From: Frateuria_A yonginensis
Lineage (GTDB): Bacteria > Pseudomonadota > Gammaproteobacteria > Xanthomonadales > Rhodanobacteraceae
Assembly: GCF_037137055.1 (NCBI RefSeq)
Contig: NZ_JBBBNY010000013.1
Location: 1-64,000 of the forward strand
Reading direction: 5' to 3'
DNA: 64,000 nt
In this document: positions 52,495 through 60,395 of the stretch, in pieces
How the letters are laid out: every line of letters starts with the position of its first letter
Numbering within the stretch: the first letter of the stretch is position 1
Made by a program: the position numbers and the translations under genes
Notes under the pieces: generated by a model
What the model saw: only the letters and a program-made list of their open reading frames with translations
Databases searched by the model: none
Told to the model about the DNA's origin: nothing

Positions 52495-54504
52495 CTACTG
52501 CGCCAGGATGGCGCCGTAGTGGCCGTTGACGCTGAGGGTGACCTGGCCGTTCTGCACCGTGTAGGCGGTACCGGTGATCTGGTCGGTCAGCCGGCTGCCG
52601 TTGGTCACGCTGAGCTGCCACACCGGGACGGTCACCGAATGCGTCACCGAATCGTTGTTGAGCACCACCGCGATGCGGTTGGAGGCGTCGAAGCGGCCGA
52701 ACGCGTAGAGCCTGGCCGTGTCGTCGGTGAGCAGCGTCATGAACGAGCCGGTGCGCAGCGCGGGGTAGGCGTTGCGGATGGCGATCAGCTTCTGCGTCAG
52801 CGCCACCGCGCTGTTGGTCGCGCTGCCCACCGTCCAGTCGAAGGTGCGGCGGTTGTCCGGATCGGCGCCGCCCTGCATGCCGTACTCGTCGCCATAGTAG
52901 ATGGTCGGCGTGCCCACGTAGGTCATCTGGAAGAACAGCCCGAGGTAGGTCTTCCAGATGTCGCCGCCGGCGCGGGTGCCGAAGCGCGTGGTGTCGTGGC
53001 TGCCCAGCGCGTTGCTCATGGTCTGCTGGACGTTGGTGGGGTAGTTCGCACGGGTGCCGTGCAGCCAGCTGTCGAACTGGCTGACGGAGATCGACGCGGC
53101 GTTGTTGCCGTAGTCACGCCCGGTGATCCACTCCGACACCGGCTGCATGAAGCCGTCGTAGTTCATGGCGCCGTCCCATTCCGTGCCGTTGTCCGTCCAG
53201 GGGCCGGCGTTGCCCCAGTATTCGCCCAGGATTTCGGCGTTGGGGTTGACCGATTTCACCGCCGAGCGCAGTTCGGCCATGATCTGGTGGTTGGTGGCAT
53301 CGGAGCCGTCGCCGCCGTTGGCGTCGAGGTACTGCGCCGCGTCCAGGCGCCAGCCATCGATCGCATACGGCGCCTTGAGGTAGGTCTTCACCACCGAGGT
53401 GGAACTGCCGTAGATGGTGTTGCGCACGGCCGAGCCGCTGGCGCCGTAGTTGAGCTTGGGCATGCTGGCGATGCCGAAGAAGCCCGAATAGCTGTCCGGC
53501 CACGACTGGAAGGTGTACCAGCTGTAGTACGGGCTGGACTGCGACTCGTAGGCCCCGGTCACGCTGGACCAGTGGTAGCGGTCGAACCAGGCCGCGGTGT
53601 CGCCGGTGTGGTTGAACACGCCGTCGAGGATCACGTAGCCGTGCGGGCCGTTGGCGGTGCCGTGCACGTCGGCGATCAGCGTCTGCAGCAAGGCGTTGCT
53701 GCCGAAGGCCGGGTCGACCTGCATGTAGTCCTCGGTGTCGTACTTGTGGTTGGTCGGCGAGAGGAAGATCGGATTCAGATAAAGGATGTTCGCGCCGACG
53801 GTGTTCTTGATGTAGCCCAGCTTCTGGTCGATGCCGGCCAGGTCGCCGCCGAAGAACACGGCGCTGTTGCAGCCGCCCACGTTGGACACCACGCTCGCGC
53901 CCCAGGCGTGCTTCTCGGTGGCGCAGCCGGCGTACGTGTACTGGCCGTTGGTGACGTCGTTGGACGGATCGCCGTTGTAGAAGCGGTCGGGGAAGACCTG
54001 GTAGATCACCCCGTTCTTCATCCACGCCGGCGTGGTGAAGCCGGGAACGATGAAGAAATCGCCGGAGGAGGGCTCGGACGTGCTGATGCCGGCGGCGTTC
54101 AGCCAGGCGGTGGCGCTGCCGTCATTGATCTGGAAGCGGTAGTACTTCTCCGAGGCGCTGGCCGGCACCGTGCCCTTCCAGTAGTCGAAGGCGCCGGTGG
54201 CGTCGTTGGCCGACCAGCTCATCGCGATCCAGTGGAACTGGCCGTCGGCGCTGTCGTAGTACTTGATGTTGGCGCTGGTGATGTCGCCCTTGAAGGTGCG
54301 CAGGGTCAGCGTCACCGCCTGCGCCGCGGTGGGTTCGACATGGTTGTCGAACAGCGGGCCCTGGTCGTGGAACAGGCCGTTCCACTCCACGTTGTTGTCG
54401 TTGCTGGCCGCCTGTGCGGCCAGGGGCAGGGCGCAGAACGCCAGTGCCGCCAGGACCGCGCGGGCGATCCTGCCACCGTGCATCGCGTGCTCGAGCTTGC
54501 GCAT
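52495..54504 (-). CDS. Exported GH13 alpha-amylase-like enzyme with N-terminal beta domain
   Basis: A 669-residue GH13 enzyme with a signal peptide (about 1-33). Residues 38-155 form an N-terminal beta domain like CBM34 of neopullulanases. The catalytic barrel has GVFNHTG (region I), DGWRLDAAQY with D388, EILGEYWG with E428 and LGSHDTTRF with D504. A C-terminal beta domain ends in GHYGAILAQ. It acts on starch or cyclodextrins outside the cytoplasm. The ATG at 54504 is chosen for a strong GAGGGAGG site; a longer start at 54522 is weaker. It follows GH31 with 130 bases between. Confidence 0.92.
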   Translation of the reverse strand: MRKLEHAMHGGRIARAVLAALAFCALPLAAQAASNDNNVEWNGLFHDQGPLFDNHVEPTAAQAVTLTLRTFKGDITSANIKYYDSADGQFHWIAMSWSANDATGAFDYWKGTVPASASEKYYRFQINDGSATAWLNAAGISTSEPSSGDFFIVPGFTTPAWMKNGVIYQVFPDRFYNGDPSNDVTNGQYTYAGCATEKHAWGASVVSNVGGCNSAVFFGGDLAGIDQKLGYIKNTVGANILYLNPIFLSPTNHKYDTEDYMQVDPAFGSNALLQTLIADVHGTANGPHGYVILDGVFNHTGDTAAWFDRYHWSSVTGAYESQSSPYYSWYTFQSWPDSYSGFFGIASMPKLNYGASGSAVRNTIYGSSTSVVKTYLKAPYAIDGWRLDAAQYLDANGGDGSDATNHQIMAELRSAVKSVNPNAEILGEYWGNAGPWTDNGTEWDGAMNYDGFMQPVSEWITGRDYGNNAASISVSQFDSWLHGTRANYPTNVQQTMSNALGSHDTTRFGTRAGGDIWKTYLGLFFQMTYVGTPTIYYGDEYGMQGGADPDNRRTFDWTVGSATNSAVALTQKLIAIRNAYPALRTGSFMTLLTDDTARLYAFGRFDASNRIAVVLNNDSVTHSVTVPVWQLSVTNGSRLTDQITGTAYTVQNGQVTLSVNGHYGAILAQ

Positions 54505-54555
54505 AAGACCTCCCTCTCCCATGAAGACCTGCGCCGGGCGGCAACCCCTCGGGCG

Positions 54556-54628
54556 GAACGCGCCCGCTCGCGATGCTCCTGCTCCGGCAGCCCGGGCGGA
54601 AAAGATCGCGAGCAGGCTCGCCGCTGCC
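54556..54628. repeat. REP-type element, degenerate inverted pair
   Basis: CGCGCCCGCTCGCGATGCTCC is mirrored by AAGATCGCGAGCAGGCTCGC, lying between the GH31 and GH13 genes. Confidence 0.6.
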
Positions 54629-54634
54629 GTTTTC

Positions 54635-57076
54635 CTACCGCTCCAGCGTGATGTTCTGTGCCAGGCCTGCGCTGACGCGCACGTAGGTCACCGGGCCGAA
54701 GCGATCCTGGCCGGTGGCCCAGCCATCGCCGTCGGCCGTGCGCAGCGCCTCCTCGCTGCCGAAGGCCTCCAGCTCGCGGCCGCCGCTGCGCACGGCGCGC
54801 GCGGGCGCGCCGTGGAACTTCAGCAGCCAGGTACGCAGTGCCGGGTGATAGCCGCCCTGCGGGGCGCCGAGCGCGAATTCCACGCGCTCGCCGTGCGCCT
54901 GCATGGACAGCGCCTGCAGGAAATACTGGCCCTGCTCGTAGGCATAGGTGCGGCCGTCGTCGTCGTAGTAGTCGAAGCGGCTGGCGCTCGCGGCGGGGAA
55001 CAGTTCCACCTCCAGCGTGGTCAGCGGGTGCTGGCCCACGTAGTCCTCCGGCGGCTGGACCGGGATGATGGCACCTTCGCGCACGAACAGCGGAATATCG
55101 GTCCAGCCCTGGGCGTCGCAGACGTGCTCGACGGTGCGCCCGCCGGCGTGGCGTCGGCCGCTGAACCAGTCGATCCACTCGCCCTGCGGCAGGTAGATCG
55201 ACTTGCGGGTCTGCCCCTGCTCGACCACGGGCGACACCAGCAGGCTGTCGCCGAACAGCCAGGCGTCGACGTCGTTGCGCACGTTGGGGTCGTTCGGCCA
55301 GTCGAACAGCAGCGGGCGGACCAGGCCGACGCCGGTGGCCCGGCGCTGGTGTTCGTAGCTGTAGATGTAGGGGATCAACGACTGGCGCAGGCGGATCGCG
55401 GCGGCGGCGGCCTTCTCGGCCACCGGGCCGTATACCCAGGGCTGGCGCTTCTGGTTGAACTCGCCGTGCACGCGGAACACCGGTGTGAACGCACCGAACT
55501 GGATCCAGCGTGCATAGTTCTCCGGGCTCGGCGTGCCGCCCTTGAAGCCGCCGCCGTCCATGCCCCACTGCATCGCGCCCACGTTGATCGCGCTCAGCAT
55601 GCGCTGGCGCTGGCCCGCCATCGAGGCGAAACCGGTGGGGATGTCGCCCGACCACAGGCCGTAGGCGTAGCGCTGCGCACCCAGGTAGAAGTTGCGGTTG
55701 AGCGACCACACGCGCAGGTCGGAGATCGCACGCTGGCCGTCGTAGAGCGCCCGCTGCATGTCCATGTGCTGCAGGTCGACCGCCACGTCGTCGGCCTCGT
55801 CGTTCCACCAGCCGACGATGCCGGTCTCGAACGAGTGCTTCAGCGCCGCGTTGAAGAACCAGGCGCGCGTCTGCGGCTTGGAGAAGTCCAGCTCGCGCAC
55901 GGTCTTGCCGGAAAAGTAGTCCGGCGCCGGATCGCTCTGCGCCAGCCAGTAGTCGTGCTCGGTCGCCTCGCGCCCCTCGATGGTGTCGACGTGGATGCGC
56001 GGCTTCATGATGCCGGTCAGGTGCACGCCGAGTGCATCGAGCCGGGCCTTCAGCTTGCCGTCGGAGCCGTCCGGGAACTTCTCCGGGTTCCAGCGGAACT
56101 CGCCGTAGTCGTCCTGGCCCCAGGCCTTCCAGTCGAAATCGAGGGTGAAGTTGTCCAGCGGGATGTGCCGCTCGCGGTAGCCGTGCACGATGTCGAGCAG
56201 TTCCTTCTGGTCGATGCCCCACTGGCTGTTGGTGAATCCCATCGCCCATTTCGGGAACAGCGGCGTGCGCCCGCTGACGCGCGCCAGCGCGCCGAAGATC
56301 GCGTGCGGATCGCCGAGGAACACGTAGTAGTCCAGGCCGCCGTCGAACATGCGCGCGTCGATGCGGCTGTCGCCCAGCGCGATCTGCCCGCCGACGCCGT
56401 CGATCAGCACGCCGTAGCCGGCGGTGGTCCACACGAACGGCGCCCCCGCGTGGCCCTGCTCGCCGGCGGTGACCGGGCGGTAGCCGTCGCGCAGCAGGCC
56501 GGCGGTGGCCGGTTCGGTGGCGTCGTAGCCGCCGATGCCGTACATCGGCTCGCCCTTGGCGTGGATCAGGCTGAGCCGGCCCTGCGCCAGCGAGGGCAGC
56601 GCGAACTGGCGCAGCAGCGGCGCCTGGCCGGGACGGCCGATGCTCAGCACGCCTTGCCGCTTGTCCCACACGGCTTCCAGTTGCGGTCCATGCAGGCGCA
56701 CGAGACCGTCCTGCTCGACCAGCTCGGCCTGCGCGCGCGGCGCCGGTTGCGGCGCGGGGTCGACCACCAGGGTCGGCGTCGGCGCGTGGCCGGCGCGGCG
56801 GAACTGCACGTGCAAGGTATCGGCGGCGCTGAGCTCGACGCGCACCATGTCGGCGCCGAGCGGGATGTCGAAACCGGGGCCGGCCGGAACGAGCGCGGCG
56901 GGCCTGGCCGGCGCGAGGTGCGCCCGGGCCTGGGAGAGGGAAGCGGCGGAAGAGGGGGACACCAGGGATACTCCGAAGACGAACCACGTGATCGGCTTCG
57001 TCGACGCGCCCTTGAGTTTCGTGAAGAAGGCGTGCAGCCGGCCACGGCGGGGCCCATGGTAGGGCCCGCGAGGCAT
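54635..57076 (-). CDS. Exported GH31 alpha-glucosidase
   Basis: An 813-residue GH31 enzyme. The catalytic nucleophile is D426 in GWWNDEAD, the family's W-N-D motif; the acid/base lies in FRVHGEFNQKRQPW. Other parts are FPKWAMGFTNSQWG, FTLDFDWKAWG and GIMKPRIHVDT. It removes glucose from non-reducing ends of alpha-glucans or related sugars. A hydrophobic export signal lies at about 28-44. The start is uncertain: an operator covers 57092-57105 and no ribosome site precedes any ATG, so 57076 is a working choice. Confidence 0.88.
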   Translation of the reverse strand: MPRGPYHGPRRGRLHAFFTKLKGASTKPITWFVFGVSLVSPSSAASLSQARAHLAPARPAALVPAGPGFDIPLGADMVRVELSAADTLHVQFRRAGHAPTPTLVVDPAPQPAPRAQAELVEQDGLVRLHGPQLEAVWDKRQGVLSIGRPGQAPLLRQFALPSLAQGRLSLIHAKGEPMYGIGGYDATEPATAGLLRDGYRPVTAGEQGHAGAPFVWTTAGYGVLIDGVGGQIALGDSRIDARMFDGGLDYYVFLGDPHAIFGALARVSGRTPLFPKWAMGFTNSQWGIDQKELLDIVHGYRERHIPLDNFTLDFDWKAWGQDDYGEFRWNPEKFPDGSDGKLKARLDALGVHLTGIMKPRIHVDTIEGREATEHDYWLAQSDPAPDYFSGKTVRELDFSKPQTRAWFFNAALKHSFETGIVGWWNDEADDVAVDLQHMDMQRALYDGQRAISDLRVWSLNRNFYLGAQRYAYGLWSGDIPTGFASMAGQRQRMLSAINVGAMQWGMDGGGFKGGTPSPENYARWIQFGAFTPVFRVHGEFNQKRQPWVYGPVAEKAAAAAIRLRQSLIPYIYSYEHQRRATGVGLVRPLLFDWPNDPNVRNDVDAWLFGDSLLVSPVVEQGQTRKSIYLPQGEWIDWFSGRRHAGGRTVEHVCDAQGWTDIPLFVREGAIIPVQPPEDYVGQHPLTTLEVELFPAASASRFDYYDDDGRTYAYEQGQYFLQALSMQAHGERVEFALGAPQGGYHPALRTWLLKFHGAPARAVRSGGRELEAFGSEEALRTADGDGWATGQDRFGPVTYVRVSAGLAQNITLER

Positions 57077-57091
57077 GCGGCGACACCCGTT

Positions 57092-57105
57092 TGCATACGT
57101 ATTCA
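57092..57105. promoter_or_regulatory. LacI-type operator 3
   Basis: TGCATACGTATTCA sits directly upstream of the GH31 gene; the motif even overlaps a possible upstream ATG, which argues against that ATG being the real start. Confidence 0.82.
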
Positions 57106-57218
57106 TGTGCGTCATGGCGCGGTTTTCCGATGGTGCGGTGCACGATGGCGGAGCGGCCCGTTGGCACCCGTGGCCGGAGGGACAGGCGGACTCGACCGTA
57201 GGTGCTTCGCCGGGTTTT

Positions 57219-58781
57219 TCACTCGAGGACCACCGAGGCGTACGCGGGCAACTGCAACCGCCCGTCGGCCAACCGGGCCCCCGGCAGGCTCTTCAGGCGC
57301 ACGCGCTGGAAGCGTCCCAGGCGGCTCCTGCCGAGCTCGAGCGTCTGCAGCGTGCCCGACAGGTTGTGCACGACCAGTGCGTCGTGGTGGGCGTCGCGCA
57401 ACTGCCAGGCTGCCAGGCGTGGATTGGCCAGGGCCGGCACCTGCAGCGCGCCGTCGCGCAGCACCGGCAGCGCGCGGCGCCAGCCGATCAGCATGCGGTA
57501 CCAGGCCAGCAGCGAACGCGGGTCGTCCCGTTCGGCCTCGACCGATACCCGCGGGCCGTCCTTCGTGCTGAACGCTTTCCAGCGGCTCTGGCCGGGGCCG
57601 TGCGGATCGCGGTACCAGCGCATCGGCTCGCGCAGGTCGGGGTCCGGCTTGCGCCCGCGCATGCCCAGCTCCTCGCCGTAGTAGAGGAACGGCTCGCCGG
57701 GCAGGGTCAGCAGCATGGCGGCGGCGATGCGCATGTGCCGTGCGTCGCCGGCGAGCTGGCTCATCACCCGCTCCTGGTCGTGGTTGGACAGGAACGGCGC
57801 GTCGCGTCCGGCGGGGATCGCCTGGGCGATGCGGGCGAGCAGCGCGGGCAGCCCGCCGGCGCGCTCGTCGCGCGCGCTGGCGATCAGCTGGCGGGCGAGC
57901 GGGAAGTCGAAGACCGCATCCAGCGACCCGTACCAGGGCGCGAGCTGCTCCGGCCGGTCGCGGGTCACTTCGCCGACCAGGTAGACATCCGGGTACCGGG
58001 CGGCCAGCGCGATGTGGAACTGGCGCCACCAGTCGAGGTCGCGGCGCAGCACCGCGGGGTCGTCCACCTGGTCCGGAAAGTCCTCGTACACGTGTCGCGC
58101 GGCATCCAGGCGGAAGCCGTCCACGCCTCGCGCGAGCCAGTAGCGGCCCACCTCGGTCATGGCGTCGCGTACGGCCGGCGTGTCGAAGTCGAGATCCGGC
58201 ATCCCGCCGCTGAAGATACCCAGGTAGTGCTGGTTGCCCAGCGCGTGCCAGGCCTGGTCGCCGGCCGCGCTGGGCGACTGCAGGTCGGCGCCGGGGCCGG
58301 CCCACTCGTACCAGGCGTGGTGCGGGTCGTTCGGGTCGCGCGCGGCGAGGAACCAGGGATGGCGATCGCTGGTGTGGTTGGCCACCAGGTCGAGGATCAC
58401 GCGGATGCCGCGCTTGTGCGCCTCGTCCAGCAACCGCTCGAGGTCGGCCAGCGTGCCGTACTGGGGGTTGATCGCCTCGTAATCGGTGACGTCGTAGCCG
58501 TGGTAGCTGGGCGAGGGGTTGATTGGCATCAGCCATATGCCGCTGACGCCGAGCGAGCGGAGATAGTCGAGCTTCCGGGTGACGCCGTTGAGGTCGCCGA
58601 TGCCGTCGCCGTCGCTGTCGTACCAGGCGCGCACGAAGATCTCGTACCACACGCCGCTGGAGCTGTCGGCGGCCGGCGGGGTGCGCGGGGGTGCCCCTGC
58701 ATCCGTCGCCGCACCGACTGCCGCGGCCGGCAACGCGGCGAGCAGCAGGCCGGCCAGCGCGGCGCACCGCAGCCGGCGCAT
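57219..58781 (-). CDS. Exported GH13 alpha-glucosidase/amylase
   Basis: A 520-residue GH13 enzyme with a signal peptide (about 1-25). Motifs: WYDSDGDGIGDLNG, region I DLVANHTS, DGFRLDAARHV with D226, YLVGEV with E271 and LSNHDQERV with D335. A C-terminal beta domain ends in SVVLE. The layout is that of periplasmic maltodextrin glucosidases or amylases of xanthomonads. Its ATG overlaps the halogenase stop in a TGATG junction, so it is coupled to the halogenase and receptor genes upstream. Confidence 0.92.
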   Translation of the reverse strand: MRRLRCAALAGLLLAALPAAAVGAATDAGAPPRTPPAADSSSGVWYEIFVRAWYDSDGDGIGDLNGVTRKLDYLRSLGVSGIWLMPINPSPSYHGYDVTDYEAINPQYGTLADLERLLDEAHKRGIRVILDLVANHTSDRHPWFLAARDPNDPHHAWYEWAGPGADLQSPSAAGDQAWHALGNQHYLGIFSGGMPDLDFDTPAVRDAMTEVGRYWLARGVDGFRLDAARHVYEDFPDQVDDPAVLRRDLDWWRQFHIALAARYPDVYLVGEVTRDRPEQLAPWYGSLDAVFDFPLARQLIASARDERAGGLPALLARIAQAIPAGRDAPFLSNHDQERVMSQLAGDARHMRIAAAMLLTLPGEPFLYYGEELGMRGRKPDPDLREPMRWYRDPHGPGQSRWKAFSTKDGPRVSVEAERDDPRSLLAWYRMLIGWRRALPVLRDGALQVPALANPRLAAWQLRDAHHDALVVHNLSGTLQTLELGRSRLGRFQRVRLKSLPGARLADGRLQLPAYASVVLE

Positions 58782-60298
58782 CAGGTCACCACCGCGTCGG
58801 CCGCGGCGCAGTGCCGGGTCAGGAACTGCGCATGGCCCGGCATCGCCGCGACCGCCCGGCCGAGCAGGGTACGGATGTGCGACAGGAACGCCTCCAGCTG
58901 CGCCTGCGGCAGGGTGTCGGCCAGCGGATGATGACCCTGCGGCACCACGCCCTGGCCGAGCATCACCTGCAGCCAGGCCGGCTCGGCGAACAGCTCGTCG
59001 CCGTCGCGCACGACGCGCCCGCCTGCGCGGAACAGTTCGAGCTTGCGCTGCAGTTCGCCGGGCAGGGCGATGTCCGCGCAGTGGCGCCAGAACGGCGTGT
59101 CGCGCCGTTCGGTGGCGTGGTAGTGCAGGACCAGGAAGTCGCGGATGCGCTCGTACTCGAAGCGCGTCTGGCGGTTGTATTCGGCGGCCAGCGCCGGGTC
59201 GAAACCGCGCTCGGGAAACAGGTCGAGCAGGCGCTGCACGCCCGACTGGATCAGGTGGATGCTGGTCGATTCGAGCGGTTCCATGAAGCCGGCCGCCAGG
59301 CCCAGCGCCACGCAGTTGCGGTTCCAGCTGCGCCTTCGCATGCCGCTGGTGAAGCGCAGCAGGCGCGGCGACTCCAGCGCTTCGCCCTCGATGTGCCCCA
59401 GCAGCAACGCGGCGGCCTCGTCGTCGCCCATGAAACCGCTGCAGTACACGTGCCCGTTGCCGCTGCGGTGCTGCAGGGGAATGCGCCACTGCCAGCCGGC
59501 CGGCCGCGCATCGGCCTGGGTGAACGGGCGCAGCGGCTCCACCCGGCTGCTCGGAGCGACCACGGCACGATCGCAGGGCAGCCAGTGGCGCCAGTCCTCG
59601 TAGCCGGTCTTCAGCGCCTCCTCGATCAGCAGGCCGCGGAAGCCGGAGCAGTCGATGAAGAAGTCCCCGGCAATCGTCCCGCCGCGTTCGAGCTGCACCG
59701 ATTCGATGAAGCCGTCGGCCTCGCGCAGGTTGACCTTCACCACCTTGCCTTCGGTGCGCTGCACGCCGGCGGCGGCATGCTGGCGCAAGTAACGGGCATA
59801 GAGTCCGGCATCGAGGTGGTAGGCGTAGCGCAGGCCGGCGAGCGGACTGTCGCCCACGCGTTCCATGCGCGCGAAACGGTGGGCGTCGATGGCGCGGGCG
59901 TTCAGCGAATAGGCCCACAGGTCCGGGGCGGCGGCATCCTGGTGCCGGCTGCGCAGCCAGTAGTGGTGGAACGGCAGCAGGCCTAGCGGCAGGCCGATGT
60001 CGCCGAACGCATGCAGGTAGCTGGCAGCGGGACGCAGCCAGCCGTTGAACTGGATGCCGAGCTTGATCGTGCCGCGCACCGCGCGCAGCAGGTCGTTCTC
60101 GTCCAGTCCGAGGAAGGTGTTGATCCGGCGGATCGAGGGGATGGTGGACTCACCCACGCCCACCGTACCGATCTCGTCGGACTCGATCAGGTGGATGCGT
60201 GTCCGCTCGCCCAGGGCCCGTGCCAGCAGGGCGGCCGCCATCCAGCCGGCGGTGCCGCCGCCGACGATCACGATCTGCCGGATGGAGGATTCGTTCAT
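58781..60298 (-). CDS. Flavin-dependent tryptophan-halogenase family protein
   Basis: A 505-residue PrnA-like halogenase. The FAD motif GGGTAGW (13-19), the catalytic lysine in GTIKLGIQF (K79), the W-Q-W-R-I-P motif at 269-274 and PLESTSI with Glu344 (the second catalytic residue) are all present. Such proteins chlorinate or brominate tryptophan or other aromatics using FADH2. Similar genes occur next to TonB receptors in xanthomonads and Caulobacter, where the substrate is unknown. It lies between the receptor and a GH13 gene with a TGATG overlap to the latter. The ATG keeps the FAD motif at the usual distance. Confidence 0.9.
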   Translation of the reverse strand: MNESSIRQIVIVGGGTAGWMAAALLARALGERTRIHLIESDEIGTVGVGESTIPSIRRINTFLGLDENDLLRAVRGTIKLGIQFNGWLRPAASYLHAFGDIGLPLGLLPFHHYWLRSRHQDAAAPDLWAYSLNARAIDAHRFARMERVGDSPLAGLRYAYHLDAGLYARYLRQHAAAGVQRTEGKVVKVNLREADGFIESVQLERGGTIAGDFFIDCSGFRGLLIEEALKTGYEDWRHWLPCDRAVVAPSSRVEPLRPFTQADARPAGWQWRIPLQHRSGNGHVYCSGFMGDDEAAALLLGHIEGEALESPRLLRFTSGMRRRSWNRNCVALGLAAGFMEPLESTSIHLIQSGVQRLLDLFPERGFDPALAAEYNRQTRFEYERIRDFLVLHYHATERRDTPFWRHCADIALPGELQRKLELFRAGGRVVRDGDELFAEPAWLQVMLGQGVVPQGHHPLADTLPQAQLEAFLSHIRTLLGRAVAAMPGHAQFLTRHCAAADAVVT

Positions 60299-60395
60299 GG
60301 GTATCCCGCCGATGGACCGTCGCCGATCGTGCGCCGGAAGAAAGAGGCCCCGCCGATGTTGCGCGACGGGGCCTGGCTGGGGCAAGGCGATGCGC

